Origin: Rhodoferax sp. | Lineage (GTDB): Bacteria; Pseudomonadota; Gammaproteobacteria; Burkholderiales; Burkholderiaceae_C | Length of the DNA: 64,000 nt | Reading direction: 5' to 3' | Assembly: GCF_028689295.1 (NCBI RefSeq) | Contig: NZ_JAQTWL010000001.1 | Span: 396,010 to 460,009 of the forward strand | Shown: positions 1 to 9,900 of the stretch, in pieces | Position numbering within the stretch: the stretch's first letter is position 1 | Layout: every line of letters begins with the position of its first letter | The notes under the pieces: generated by a model | Seen by the model: only the letters and a program-made list of their open reading frames with translations | Database searches by the model: none | Told to the model about the DNA's origin: nothing | Position numbers and translations under genes: made by a program

Positions 1-956
1 TGCTGATGCTGATCGCCCTGATCTACCTCTACATCACATCGGGTGGCAGCTTCGATTTGCTGACGTGGCACAAGCTTCCGCTGGGCCAGACGGCGCAAAC
101 GCTGCTGTTCTTCGCCTTCCTGGCTGCTTTTGCGGTCAAGGTGCCGATGTGGCCGGTGCACACCTGGTTGCCCGATGTGCACGTTGAGGCCCCCACGGGT
201 GGCTCAGCCGTGCTGGCGGCCATCATGCTGAAACTCGGCGCCTACGGTTTCCTGCGTTTCTCGCTGCCGATCACGCCAGACGCTGCCCATGAGTGGGCCG
301 GTTTGATGATCGGTTTGTCGCTGGCGGCGGTGATTTACGTGGGCTTCGTCACCATGGTGCAGAAAGACATGAAAAAGCTGGTGGCTTATTCGTCTGTGGC
401 GCATATGGGTTTTGTCACTTTGGGATTTTTTCTGTTCAACGACCTGAGCGTTGCCGGTGGCATCGTCCAGATGATTTCCCATGGCTTTGTCTCGGCGGCC
501 ATGTTCCTCGGCATTGGTGTGCTCTATGACCGCGTCCATTCGCGCGAGATCGCGGCCTATGGCGGGGTGGTCAACACCATGCCCAAATTCACGGCCTTTG
601 CCATGTTGTTTGCCATGGCCAATTGCGGTCTGCCGGGCACGGCTGGCTTCGTCGGCGAGTGGATGGTGATTCTGGGCGCCTTGAGAGTCAATTTCTGGGT
701 CGGCATGGCGGCCGCCAGTGCCCTGATTTTTGGTGCAGCCTATACCCTCTGGATGGTCAAGCGTGTCTATCTGGGGCCGGTGACCAACGACCACGTCAAA
801 CATTTGAAAGACATCAATGGCCGGGAATTTTTCTACCTGTCTTTGCTGGGTATTGCGATTCTCTACATGGGCCTGTACCCCAAGCCGTTTACCGATGTAA
901 TGGATGTCTCAGTGGCGGGGCTGCTGAAACATGTGGCCATGACAAAACTGAACTGA
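1..956 (+). CDS. nuoM: NADH-quinone oxidoreductase subunit M (5' partial)
   Basis: This is the C-terminal two thirds of NuoM, one of the three antiporter-like membrane subunits of respiratory complex I, which helps pump protons across the inner membrane. The reading frame is open to the left edge, so the true start lies outside the window; about 318 of an expected 490-500 residues are present. It shows the Proton_antipo_M pattern: a lysine-bearing broken helix near the visible start (KVPMWPVHTWLPDVHVEAP), the segment VQKDMKKLVAYSSVAHMGFV, and repeated hydrophobic helices. NuoN follows 37 bases downstream on the same strand, the usual end of a nuo operon. Identity is secure. Confidence 0.97.
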   Translation, partial: LMLIALIYLYITSGGSFDLLTWHKLPLGQTAQTLLFFAFLAAFAVKVPMWPVHTWLPDVHVEAPTGGSAVLAAIMLKLGAYGFLRFSLPITPDAAHEWAGLMIGLSLAAVIYVGFVTMVQKDMKKLVAYSSVAHMGFVTLGFFLFNDLSVAGGIVQMISHGFVSAAMFLGIGVLYDRVHSREIAAYGGVVNTMPKFTAFAMLFAMANCGLPGTAGFVGEWMVILGALRVNFWVGMAAASALIFGAAYTLWMVKRVYLGPVTNDHVKHLKDINGREFFYLSLLGIAILYMGLYPKPFTDVMDVSVAGLLKHVAMTKLN

Positions 957-993
957 TCTGTCTGTACTGACAACTTTGAGATAAGAGATACCT

Positions 994-2481
994 ATGATTG
1001 ACAAATTCAGTTTGATCGCGGTCTATCCGGAAATAGTTTTGCTGGTCATGGCCTGTGTGATTGCCCTGTTTGACTTGAGCGTCAAAAGCCGCACCCGCAC
1101 CGCCACCTACGTGGTCACGATGCTGACACTGGCCATCGTGGCCGCCCTGCAGGCCAGCTACGCATCTTCGGGCCAGACCATTTATGCCTTCGGCAACATG
1201 GTGGTCAGCGACGTCATGGGCAACTGGCTCAAGTGTTTTGCCACGCTTGCTGTCATGGTGTCTTTGGTCTATGGTCGTCAGTATGCGGCTGACCGTGACA
1301 TGCTGCGCGGTGGTGAACTTTTTGTCTTGAGCCTGTTTTCGCTGCTCGGCATGTTTGCCATGATTTCCGGCAACAACTTCCTGGTGATCTACATGGGGGT
1401 TGAGTTGTTGACGCTGTCGAGCTACGCGCTGGTGGCCTTGCGTCGCGACTACGTCCTGTCGGTCGAGGCTGCCATGAAGTACTTCGTGCTCGGCGCACTG
1501 GCTTCTGGGTTCCTCCTTTACGGCATGTCGATGCTTTATGGTGCCACTGGCTCGCTCGATCTGCAGGAGGCGTTCAAAGCCATTCATTCGGGTCAGATCA
1601 AGCACCAGGTGCTGGTGTTCGGCTTGGTCTTTATTGTGGCGGGCCTGGCCTTCAAGCTTGGCGTGGTGCCTTTCCACATGTGGATCCCAGATGTGTACCA
1701 GGGCGCGCCCACGGCCGTCACGCTCATGATCGGCGGCGCTCCCAAGCTGGCGGCTTTTGCCGTGACGATTCGCCTGCTGGTGGAAGGCATGATGCCGCTG
1801 GCGATTGACTGGCAACCGATGCTGATGTTGTTGGCCATTGGATCACTGGCCATTGGCAACCTGGCGGCCATCGCACAGACCAACCTCAAGCGCATGCTGG
1901 CTTTTTCAACCATATCCCACATGGGTTTTGTGCTGATCGGCATGATCTCCGGGGCCGTGGTTGGCCACCCGGAAGCCGCAGCCAATGCCTACAGTTCCTC
2001 CATGTTCTATGTGATCTCCTATGTGCTGACCACACTGGCCAGTTTCGGCGTGATCCTGTTATTGTCGCGCAGTGGATTCGAAAGCGAAGAGATTGCCGAC
2101 ATGGCCGGCTTGAACCAGCGTAATCCGCTGTATGCCGGCATCATGGCCGTTTGCCTCTTCTCGCTGGCTGGCATCCCGCCCATGATCGGCTTCTATGCCA
2201 AATTGGCGGTGCTGCAGGCCCTGGTGGCTTCGGGTGGCACCCTGCAACTCGTGCTCGCCGTGTTTGCCGTCATGATGTCGCTGATCGGCGCTTTTTACTA
2301 CCTGCGGGTGGTCAAGGTTATGTATTTTGATGCGCCAGCGGGTTCTTCCGTGCTCGCTGCCCCGTTCGAGGTGCGTGCCGTGCTGTCGCTCAATGGCGCT
2401 CTGCTGCTGATTCTGGGTTTGGTGCCCGGCGGTCTGATGGCGCTCTGCGCCAACGCTGTGGTCCAGATGCTGGCCACGTGA
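994..2481 (+). CDS. nuoN: NADH-quinone oxidoreductase subunit N
   Basis: NuoN is the last antiporter-like proton-pumping subunit of complex I in the inner membrane. The 495-residue length is normal for the family and the whole protein is built of hydrophobic helices (about 14 expected). Conserved features include the [17 protein letters not shown] segment near residues 160-176, the lysine helix [20 protein letters not shown] around residues 220-240 and [16 protein letters not shown] near 300. The ATG is preceded by GATAAGAG. It lies directly after nuoM, as in other betaproteobacteria, and precedes a Nudix hydrolase gene by 43 bases, which is also a frequent arrangement in this group. Nothing appears truncated. 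Confidence 0.98.
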   Translation: MIDKFSLIAVYPEIVLLVMACVIALFDLSVKSRTRTATYVVTMLTLAIVAALQASYASSGQTIYAFGNMVVSDVMGNWLKCFATLAVMVSLVYGRQYAADRDMLRGGELFVLSLFSLLGMFAMISGNNFLVIYMGVELLTLSSYALVALRRDYVLSVEAAMKYFVLGALASGFLLYGMSMLYGATGSLDLQEAFKAIHSGQIKHQVLVFGLVFIVAGLAFKLGVVPFHMWIPDVYQGAPTAVTLMIGGAPKLAAFAVTIRLLVEGMMPLAIDWQPMLMLLAIGSLAIGNLAAIAQTNLKRMLAFSTISHMGFVLIGMISGAVVGHPEAAANAYSSSMFYVISYVLTTLASFGVILLLSRSGFESEEIADMAGLNQRNPLYAGIMAVCLFSLAGIPPMIGFYAKLAVLQALVASGGTLQLVLAVFAVMMSLIGAFYYLRVVKVMYFDAPAGSSVLAAPFEVRAVLSLNGALLLILGLVPGGLMALCANAVVQMLAT

Positions 2482-2524
2482 TGGTGCGGTTGCTCAGTTC
2501 AATTTGACTGGTCATTGAAAGGTC

Positions 2525-3121
2525 ATGGGCAAGCCGCAGTTTGACCATTTGATCGAGAAAAAGATAAGCAGCACCGAACTTTTCAAGGGCCGACTGCTGC
2601 ACGCTTTCCGCGATCAGGTCAGTCTGTCCAATGGCCTTGAGGCCACTCGCGAGTATGTGGTGCACCCGGGTGCCGTCATGATCATCCCCCTGCTCGAAGA
2701 TGCAACAGGCGCCATGCAGGTGGTGCTGGAGCGCCAGTTTCGCTATCCGGTGGGCCGGGTCATGATTGAGTTCCCCGCTGGCAAGCTCGATGCCGGTGAA
2801 GACTGCTTTCACTGTGCGCAGCGCGAGTTGCTCGAAGAAACAGGCTACAGCGCCAACCATTGGGCGCATGCGGGTGTGCTGCACCCGGTTATTGCCTATT
2901 CGACGGAGTTCATCGACATCTGGTTTGCGCGTGGCTTGCGGGCGGGGCAACGGCAACTCGATGAAGGCGAGTTTCTGGATGTGTTTACGGCCACGCCCGC
3001 GCACTTGCTCGACTGGTGCCGCCAGGGATTGGTCACCGATGGCAAGACGCTCACCGCCGCTTTGTGGCTGCAAAACGTGATCTCTGGCGCCTGGTCGCTC
3101 GATTGGCAAAATGCCCCATGA
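2525..3121 (+). CDS. Nudix hydrolase, ADP-ribose pyrophosphatase type
   Basis: A 198-residue Nudix enzyme, predicted to hydrolyse ADP-ribose to AMP and ribose-5-phosphate in the cytoplasm. The Nudix box is complete: a glycine followed by E five residues on, then REL-EETGY (GKLDAGED...RELLEETGY, residues about 86-108), which binds the catalytic divalent metal. The N-terminal beta strands and the segment EFPAGKLDAGE match the NudF/ADPRase subgroup rather than MutT. It follows nuoN closely and probably shares its transcript; in related bacteria a small DUF2818 gene often sits between the two, and I do not see it here. Substrate is inferred from subgroup only. Confidence 0.9.
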   Translation: MGKPQFDHLIEKKISSTELFKGRLLHAFRDQVSLSNGLEATREYVVHPGAVMIIPLLEDATGAMQVVLERQFRYPVGRVMIEFPAGKLDAGEDCFHCAQRELLEETGYSANHWAHAGVLHPVIAYSTEFIDIWFARGLRAGQRQLDEGEFLDVFTATPAHLLDWCRQGLVTDGKTLTAALWLQNVISGAWSLDWQNAP

Positions 3122-3232
3122 TTTCCTTATGTGTTTTTTGCATACCTGGATGATTTGACAGGCTGCTTGGCGCTTCAAGTTGGCTGCGGTTCCTAAAATC
3201 CTTGGTGTTCAAAGCATTATTTGGAGAACTGC

Positions 3233-6200
3233 ATGACCCATGCGAACCTTGCTGACCTGCGCGCCTATACCCTGGAAAATGCTGGTGCAGCCGCCCCCCT
3301 GCTGGCAGACTTTGTCCCAGCCTATTTTGACAACACCGACCCCGACGAACTGCGGCAACGCGGCTCAGCCACGCTGCTGGCACTGGCCAGCGCCCACTGG
3401 CGTTTGCTGAACGCCACCCCTGACACCGCAGGCCAGCGCATTCGCGTCTTCAACCCCACGCTGGCTGAAGACGGTTTCGACAGCGAACACACCGTCATTC
3501 AACTGGTGCACGAAGACATGCCGTTCCTGGTGGACTCGGTCACCATGGCCATCAACCGCAGCGGCCGCATGGTGCACTGGATCGTGCACCCGCTGCTGGC
3601 GGTCGAGCGCGATGCCGGTGGCAAGGTCAAAAGCGCCAGCCTGGCGCGCCAGGATGCGGACCACAAACGTCAGATTTCTTCGCTGATTCTGCTCGAATGC
3701 GACCGGATCGTGATCGAGTCCGACCGCGGGCAACTCGCCGCCGAACTGGCGCAGGTGTTGCATGACGTGCGTGCCGCTGTGAGCGACTGGCAGCCCATGC
3801 TCAAGCACCTGCAAGCTGTCAGGGAGGAATCTGCGCGCTCACCGCTGTCGGCAAAGGGACAGCAGGAAGGTGTTGAGTTCCTGCACTGGCTGGAAGCGCA
3901 GCATTTCACCTTCTTGGGCGCGCGCGACTACCGCTTGGTGCGTGACGAGGAGGGCGTCAAGCTGGTGGCCGTGGCTGAATCGGGGCTGGGCATTCTGCGC
4001 GGTGAGCCCAAAACGCCGGTGAGCCGCTTGCCTGCTGATGCCCTTGAGTTTCTGGATTCAGACCAACTGGTGCTGGTCACCAAAGCCATGACGCGGGCCA
4101 CCGTGCATCGCCCGGCCTGGCTCGATTGCCTGACCGTCAAGCGCTTTGATGCCGCTGGCAAGGTCATTGGAGAAGCCCGCTTTTTGGGGCTTTACACCTC
4201 CAAGGCCTACGCTGCCGCGGTTTCGGAAATTCCACAAATCCGGCGCCGCGCCGCCGATGTCATGGCGGCTGCGGGCGTGCTGCCCGAGAGCCATGCCGCC
4301 AAGTCCTTGCAGACGATTCTGGATGATTACCCGCGCGACGAGCTGTTCCAGGTCGATACCGCCACACTGACCGAGCATGCCGTGGGTATTTTGCGACTGC
4401 AGGAGCGCCAGCGCGTGCGCGTGTTCCTGCGCCGCGACCCGTTTGGCCGCTTCACCTCGGCCCAGGTGTTCGTGCAGCGTGACCGTTACAACACCGAACT
4501 GCGCTCCAGAATTGGTGAGGAACTCTGCCGCTCGCTGAACGGCCAGTCCATCGAGTACACCCCGACGCTGACCAACAATCCGCTGGCACGCATCCACTAC
4601 TTCATTCGTGCGGACCAGCAGGTGCCCGAGGCTGTCGATGTGTCGGCGCTCGAGGCACGCATTACCCGGCTTTGCCAGCGCTGGGAAGACGATTGCAGGC
4701 AGGCCTTGCTGAACATTCATGGTGAAAGCCACGGCCTGGCTTTGGCCGCTCGTTTTGCCGACAGCTTTCCCACCGCTTACCAGGAGGATTTTTCTGGCCG
4801 CAGGGCCGCCGATGATGTGCAGGTGCTCGCCGGCCTGTCGCCTCTGCAGTCGATGGCAGTGCGCCTGTACCGGCCGCTCGACAGCGCTCCCGGCATGGTG
4901 CGCTTCAAGATTTTCAGCCTGAGCAAGGTGGCGCTGTCGGATTCTCTGCCGGTGCTCGAGCGCATGGGCGCGCGCGTGCTCGACGAGCACCCCTACCGGT
5001 TGGACGGCGCGAAGCCCCACGCCGACGGCGCCCAATACTGGATTCACGACCTCGGTTTGCAACTGCCGCCAGAGGCAGAGTTTGCAGTGATACGGGAGCG
5101 GTTCGAAGCCCTGTTTGTGCGGGTCTGGTGCAAGGTGCTCGACAGCGATGACCTTAACAAGCTGGTGCTGGCCACCACGCTCGATGCGCGTGCCATTGCG
5201 GTGTTGCGCGCTTACACCCGCTACTTCAAGCAGCTGGATTTTCCGTACAGCCAGAGTTACCTGGAGGCCACGCTGTACAAAAACGCCGCCCTGGCGCAAA
5301 CCCTGTACCAGCTTTTCGACGCGCGCTTCGACCCCGCTCAAGAGTCGGACCGGGCCACGCTGCAAACCAGTATCAACGAGGACATCGAAGCGCAACTCAG
5401 CGCGGTGGCCAGCCTGGACGAAGACCGCATCCTGCGCCAGTACCACCGGACCATCCTGGCCACCCTGCGCACCAACGTGTGGCAGACGACTGCCACGCGG
5501 GCTCACAAGCCCTACATGAGCTTCAAGCTCCAGTCGCATGAAGTGCCGGGCATGCCCGAACCCAAGCCGATGTTCGAGATCTGGGTCTATTCGCCGCGTG
5601 TCGAAGCCATCCATCTGCGCATGAACAAGGTGGCGCGCGGCGGTCTGCGCTGGTCGGACCGGCCCGAAGATTTCCGCACCGAGATTCTGGGGCTGGTGAA
5701 GGCCCAGCAGGTCAAAAACACGGTGATCGTGCCGGTCGGCTCCAAAGGCGGCTTTGTCCTGAAAAACCCGCCGCCTGCAAGTGAGCGCGAGGCGTTCCGG
5801 GCCGAAGGCATTGCCTGCTACAAGCTGTTGCTCGCGGGCATGCTCGACGTCACCGACAACCTGGTCAAGGGCCGGGTCGTGGCGCCCGTGAACGTGGTGC
5901 GCCACGACGCGGATGACCCCTACCTGGTGGTGGCAGCTGACAAGGGCACGGCCAGCTTTTCCGACATCGCCAACAGCGTCTCGGCAGACTATGGCTTCTG
6001 GCTCGGCGATGCGTTTGCCTCTGGCGGCTCGGTGGGCTACGACCATAAAGAGATGGGCATCACCGCGCGCGGCGCCTGGGAGTCGGCCAAGCGTCATTTC
6101 AGGGCCTTGTCGCACGACATCCAGACGACGCCATTCACCGTGGTCGGCATTGGCGACATGTCGGGCGACGTGTTCGGCAACGGCATGCTGCTGTCCACCC

Positions 6201-8002
6201 AAATCAAATTGGTGGCGGCGTTTGATCATCGGCACATCTTCATCGACCCCGCACCGGACGTGGCGCGCAGTTTTGCCGAGCGCCAGCGCCTGTTCAACTT
6301 GCCCCGCTCCAGTTGGGATGACTTTGAGCGCAGTGTGCTCTCAGAAGGCGGTGGCATTTACCCGCGCTCCGCCAAGTCGATCCATTTGTCGGCCTTGGCG
6401 CAAGAGGCACTGGGTATCGAGAACGCAGACCTGGCGCCCAACGAGCTGATCCATGCGCTGTTGCAGGCCCCGGTGGACATGCTCTACAACGGCGGCATCG
6501 GCACCTACGTCAAGTCGTCGCAAGAAAGCCATGCGCAGGTCGGCGACAAGTCCAGCGACGCGTTCCGGGTCAACGGCCGGCAACTGCGCAGCAAGGTGCT
6601 GGTGGAAGGCGGCAATCTCGGTTGCACCCAGCTTGGGCGCATCGAGTTTGCCCAGGCTGGCGGCCTGATCTACACCGACGCCATTGACAATTCGGCCGGT
6701 GTCGATTGCTCCGACCACGAGGTCAACATCAAGATTCTGTTGGACCGCGTGGTGGAGGCGGGCGACCTCACGCTCAAGCAACGTAACGACCTGCTGGCGT
6801 CCATGACCGACGAAGTCGCCCGCCTGGTGCTCGCCGACAACTATTACCAGACCCAGGCGCTCGACGTGGCCTGCCACCGGCCCCTGTATGTGCTGGGCGG
6901 CCAGCAGCGCTTGATCCAGTGGCTGGAAGGGGCAGGGCGGCTGAACCGGGCCATCGAGTTTTTGCCCACCGACGAAGAGTTTGTGCGTCGGCGTTCGCTC
7001 AAGCAGGGACTGACGGCGCCTGAGGGCGCGGTGCTGCTGGCCTACGCCAAGATGTCGGTGTTTGACGACCTGCTGGCCAGCAATTTGCCTGACGACCCGT
7101 ATTTCAGCCGGGTCCTGAAGGCTTATTTCCCCAAGGCACTGAGCGAGAAGTTTTCTGCCGCCATCGACTTGCATCCGCTCAAGCGTGAAATCGTCGCCAC
7201 CTATGTGGCCAACACCGTGGTCAACCGCAGCGGCGCCACCTTTGTCAACTTTTTGGCGGCTGAAGCCGCGGCCAGCACCGCCGATGTGGTGCGGGCCTAC
7301 ACGCTGGCGCGCGAAATCTTTGAGCTGGAGCCGCTGTGGGATCAGATCGACGCGCTCGACGGCGTGGTGGCCAGCAGCCTGCAGCTTGATCTGCTGAGCA
7401 AACTCATCGCCATCACGCAGCGCGCGTCGCGCTGGATGCTGCGCGCGCGCTCCAAATCCTCTGATTTGCCCACGTTGATCGCGCGTTATCAGCCCGGCGC
7501 GCGTGAACTGCATGCCAATCTGGAAAACTGGTTGCCCGCCAGCGCCTTGGCCAGTTGGGAGCAGGCCACGCAAAAGTTGGCACAGGCGGGGGTGGCCGCA
7601 GAGTTGGCGCGCAAGCTCAGCGCACTGGAATTCATTTTCCCGGCGCTCGATCTGGTGGATCTGACCGAGCAGGCCAAGACCACGCTGGCGCAGGCGGCGC
7701 AAACCTACTTTGGTGTCGATAGCGTGCTGGGCCTGAGCGCCTGGCGTGCCCAGATCAACCGCCTGCCCACCGACAGCCTGTGGCAAACCCAGGCCCGGGG
7801 CAGCGCGCGCGAAGACGTGTATGCCATTGCCAACCAGATCAGCCTGAGCGTGCAGTTGCACTTTGACAGCGTCCAGAGCTGGGCGGACGCCAACGCTGCC
7901 AGCATCGAGCGCCTGTGCAAGCTGCTGCAAACCATCAGCACCCAGGGCGCTGATCTGGCGCCGGTGTCAGTGGCATTGCGTGAGTTGCGTCACCTGGCTT
8001 GA
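3233..8002 (+). CDS. gdhB: NAD-specific glutamate dehydrogenase, large type
   Basis: This is the very large (1,589-residue) class of NAD-dependent glutamate dehydrogenase, which oxidatively deaminates glutamate to 2-oxoglutarate and ammonia and mainly serves catabolism. I chose the ATG at 3233 because GGAG stands seven bases upstream; an in-frame TTG at 3221 overlaps that site. A long N-terminal regulatory region (about 1-750, ACT-like folds in the family) precedes the catalytic domain, where MNKVARGGLRWSDRPEDFR, VKAQQVKNTVIVPVGSKGG and the dinucleotide-binding segment VVGIGDMSGDVFGNG are visible. Its length matches characterised members (about 1,600). In context it would take glutamate nitrogen produced by the neighbouring amino-acid catabolic genes. 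Two palindromic repeats follow its stop codon. Confidence 0.96.
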   Translation: MTHANLADLRAYTLENAGAAAPLLADFVPAYFDNTDPDELRQRGSATLLALASAHWRLLNATPDTAGQRIRVFNPTLAEDGFDSEHTVIQLVHEDMPFLVDSVTMAINRSGRMVHWIVHPLLAVERDAGGKVKSASLARQDADHKRQISSLILLECDRIVIESDRGQLAAELAQVLHDVRAAVSDWQPMLKHLQAVREESARSPLSAKGQQEGVEFLHWLEAQHFTFLGARDYRLVRDEEGVKLVAVAESGLGILRGEPKTPVSRLPADALEFLDSDQLVLVTKAMTRATVHRPAWLDCLTVKRFDAAGKVIGEARFLGLYTSKAYAAAVSEIPQIRRRAADVMAAAGVLPESHAAKSLQTILDDYPRDELFQVDTATLTEHAVGILRLQERQRVRVFLRRDPFGRFTSAQVFVQRDRYNTELRSRIGEELCRSLNGQSIEYTPTLTNNPLARIHYFIRADQQVPEAVDVSALEARITRLCQRWEDDCRQALLNIHGESHGLALAARFADSFPTAYQEDFSGRRAADDVQVLAGLSPLQSMAVRLYRPLDSAPGMVRFKIFSLSKVALSDSLPVLERMGARVLDEHPYRLDGAKPHADGAQYWIHDLGLQLPPEAEFAVIRERFEALFVRVWCKVLDSDDLNKLVLATTLDARAIAVLRAYTRYFKQLDFPYSQSYLEATLYKNAALAQTLYQLFDARFDPAQESDRATLQTSINEDIEAQLSAVASLDEDRILRQYHRTILATLRTNVWQTTATRAHKPYMSFKLQSHEVPGMPEPKPMFEIWVYSPRVEAIHLRMNKVARGGLRWSDRPEDFRTEILGLVKAQQVKNTVIVPVGSKGGFVLKNPPPASEREAFRAEGIACYKLLLAGMLDVTDNLVKGRVVAPVNVVRHDADDPYLVVAADKGTASFSDIANSVSADYGFWLGDAFASGGSVGYDHKEMGITARGAWESAKRHFRALSHDIQTTPFTVVGIGDMSGDVFGNGMLLSTQIKLVAAFDHRHIFIDPAPDVARSFAERQRLFNLPRSSWDDFERSVLSEGGGIYPRSAKSIHLSALAQEALGIENADLAPNELIHALLQAPVDMLYNGGIGTYVKSSQESHAQVGDKSSDAFRVNGRQLRSKVLVEGGNLGCTQLGRIEFAQAGGLIYTDAIDNSAGVDCSDHEVNIKILLDRVVEAGDLTLKQRNDLLASMTDEVARLVLADNYYQTQALDVACHRPLYVLGGQQRLIQWLEGAGRLNRAIEFLPTDEEFVRRRSLKQGLTAPEGAVLLAYAKMSVFDDLLASNLPDDPYFSRVLKAYFPKALSEKFSAAIDLHPLKREIVATYVANTVVNRSGATFVNFLAAEAAASTADVVRAYTLAREIFELEPLWDQIDALDGVVASSLQLDLLSKLIAITQRASRWMLRARSKSSDLPTLIARYQPGARELHANLENWLPASALASWEQATQKLAQAGVAAELARKLSALEFIFPALDLVDLTEQAKTTLAQAAQTYFGVDSVLGLSAWRAQINRLPTDSLWQTQARGSAREDVYAIANQISLSVQLHFDSVQSWADANAASIERLCKLLQTISTQGADLAPVSVALRELRHLA

Positions 8003-8013
8003 CCCCCAATCAG

Positions 8014-8113
8014 TTGGGGTCAGAGCACGTCGCTTCGCGAGTGGTCTGACCCGCAAGGGTTCAAGTTAGTTGGGGTCAGAGCACGTCGCTTCGCGAGTGG
8101 TCTGACCCGCAAG
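8014..8113 (+). repeat. Two tandem REP-type palindromes (TTGGGGTCAGA family)
   Basis: Two nearly identical 44-bp units lie at 8014-8057 and 8070-8113, repeating every 56 bases. Each starts TTGGGGTCAGAGCACG, has a CGCTTCGCGA centre and ends GGTCTGACCCGCAAG, so the outer GGGTCAGA and TCTGACCC pair as a stem. They fill the gap between two convergent genes and end three bases before the stop codon of the ABC exporter. A further TGACCCCCAAT at 8000-8010 overlaps the gdhB stop and looks like a degenerate end. They may act as a bidirectional transcription stop. Other copies are at 16046-16091 and 19832-19921. Confidence 0.88.
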
Positions 8114-8115
8114 GT

Positions 8116-9897
8116 TTAGTTATTGCTGTTGAACTGCAGCGCCGCCAGCCCGGCATAAAGTCCGCCGGCGGCCAGCAGCTCGGCATGGGTGCCCTGTTCG
8201 ACCACCCGGCCCTGGTCCAGCACCACAATGCGGTCGGCCTTGATGACGGTGGCCAGCCGGTGTGCAATCACCAACGTGGTGCGCCCGCGCATGGCGGATT
8301 CGAGGGCGGCTTGCACCATGCGTTCACTCTCGGCGTCGAGCGCGCTGGTGGCCTCATCCAGCAGCAACAGCGGCGGGTTTTTCAGCATGGCGCGGGCAAT
8401 GGCAATGCGCTGGCGCTGGCCACCACTCAGGCGCACACCACGCTCGCCCAAAAAAGTGTCATAGCCTTGGGGCAGGGCGCTGATGAACTCGTCGGCAAAA
8501 GCCGCTTGTGCCGCGGCCTTCACCTCGGCGTCGCTGGCCCCGGGTTTGCCGTAGCGAATGTTCTCCAGCGCGCTGCTGGAGAAAATCACCGCATCCTGCG
8601 GCACGATGCCAATGCCATGACGCAGGTCGGCCAGGGCCAGGTCACGCGTCGGCACGCCATCCTTGAGGATGCGCCCGGTGGCGGGGTCATAAAAGCGCAG
8701 CAGCAGTTGAAACACCGTGCTTTTGCCAGCCCCGCTGGGCCCGACCAGCGCCACCGTCTGGCCGGGGGCGATGTCCAGCGAGAAGTCAGTCAGCGCCGCC
8801 TGGCCGGGTCGCGACGGGTAGTGAAACGTGACGTGCTCGAACATCACTTCGCTACCGGCTACAGGTACCGGTGCCGCAGTTGGATGCGGCGGCGAAGCAA
8901 TCGACGACCGGCTGGCCAGCAATTCCATCAGCCGCTCGGTGGCACCGGCAGCGCGTAACAGGTCGCCATAGACCTCGCCCAAAATGGCAAAGGCGCTGGC
9001 CAGAATGATCACATACAACACGGTTTGCCCCAAATGCCCGGCGCTGATGCGCCCGGCCATCACGGCCTGCGTGCCCTGGTACAGGCCCCATAGCAGCGCG
9101 GCTGATGTGGCAATGATGATGAAAGCCACCAACATTGAGCGCGCCCGCGAGCGGCGCACCGCCACCACGAACGCGCTGTCTGTTGCCAGGTTAAAGCGTG
9201 CCGCCTCGCGCTCCTCGGCGGTGTAGCTTTGCACCACGGGAATGGCGTTGAGCACCTCGGCGGCAATGGCACTGGCGTCGGCCGCGCGGTCCTGGCTGGC
9301 GCGCGACAGCTTGCGCACCCGCCGGCCAAACCAGGCAGCGGGTAGCACAATCAGCACCAGCACACCGAGCACCTGCACCATCACCATCGGGTTGGTCCAG
9401 ACCAGCACGGCCAGGGCGCCGATACCCATCACCAGATTGCGAAGCCCCATGCTCAGCGACGAGCCCACCACGGTCTGCACCAGCGTTGTGTCGGCAGACA
9501 GCCGCGACAGCACCTCGCCGGTCTGCGTGGTCTCGAAAAACGCCGGGCTCTGTTGCAGCACATGGCCATAAACGGCATTGCGCACATCGGCGGTGATGCG
9601 CTCGCCAAGCCAGCTCACCATGTAAAAGCGCGCCGCCGAAAACAGCCCGAGCGCCACCGCCACCCCAAACAGCGCCACAAAATGCTCGCGCAAGGCCATC
9701 ACCTGCGCACCCCGGTCGGTTTGCACCAGACCGCCGTCGATCAGGCTGCGCAAGGCCAGGGGAAAAACCAGCGTGGCCATGGCGGCCAGCACCAAAAACA
9801 GCAGCGCCAGGCCGATGCGGCCGCGGTAGGGTTTCAGGAAAGGCAACAGCCCGGAGAGCGATTTGGGGTTGCCGGGTTTTGGCGTTGGGGTAGTCAT
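8116..9897 (-). CDS. ABC exporter, fused membrane and ATPase domains (MsbA/ABCB type)
   Basis: A 593-residue half-transporter that would act as a homodimer in the inner membrane, exporting an unknown lipid, peptide or drug. Residues about 15-310 form the six-helix ABC membrane domain; the ATPase domain follows with Walker A GPSGAGKST, the signature LSGGQRQRIAIARAM, Walker B LLLLDEATSALD and the H-loop VIAHRL. All catalytic elements are intact. The start lies three bases after the stop of the attH-like gene, so the two are almost certainly co-transcribed, and through it with arginase and ornithine cyclodeaminase. Its stop codon is three bases from a REP palindrome. Substrate cannot be read from the sequence. 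Confidence 0.93.
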   Translation of the reverse strand: MTTPTPKPGNPKSLSGLLPFLKPYRGRIGLALLFLVLAAMATLVFPLALRSLIDGGLVQTDRGAQVMALREHFVALFGVAVALGLFSAARFYMVSWLGERITADVRNAVYGHVLQQSPAFFETTQTGEVLSRLSADTTLVQTVVGSSLSMGLRNLVMGIGALAVLVWTNPMVMVQVLGVLVLIVLPAAWFGRRVRKLSRASQDRAADASAIAAEVLNAIPVVQSYTAEEREAARFNLATDSAFVVAVRRSRARSMLVAFIIIATSAALLWGLYQGTQAVMAGRISAGHLGQTVLYVIILASAFAILGEVYGDLLRAAGATERLMELLASRSSIASPPHPTAAPVPVAGSEVMFEHVTFHYPSRPGQAALTDFSLDIAPGQTVALVGPSGAGKSTVFQLLLRFYDPATGRILKDGVPTRDLALADLRHGIGIVPQDAVIFSSSALENIRYGKPGASDAEVKAAAQAAFADEFISALPQGYDTFLGERGVRLSGGQRQRIAIARAMLKNPPLLLLDEATSALDAESERMVQAALESAMRGRTTLVIAHRLATVIKADRIVVLDQGRVVEQGTHAELLAAGGLYAGLAALQFNSNN

Positions 9898-9900
9898 GAT

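Noticed and set aside
4058..6235. Very long minus-strand open frame (725 codons) across gdhB
   Set aside because: It lies wholly antisense to the conserved NAD-glutamate dehydrogenase, is rich in His/Gln/Arg and matches no protein family; typical of antisense frames in high-GC genes.
6341..7930. Second long antisense frame across gdhB
   Set aside because: Same reasons; no start with Shine-Dalgarno and no family pattern.
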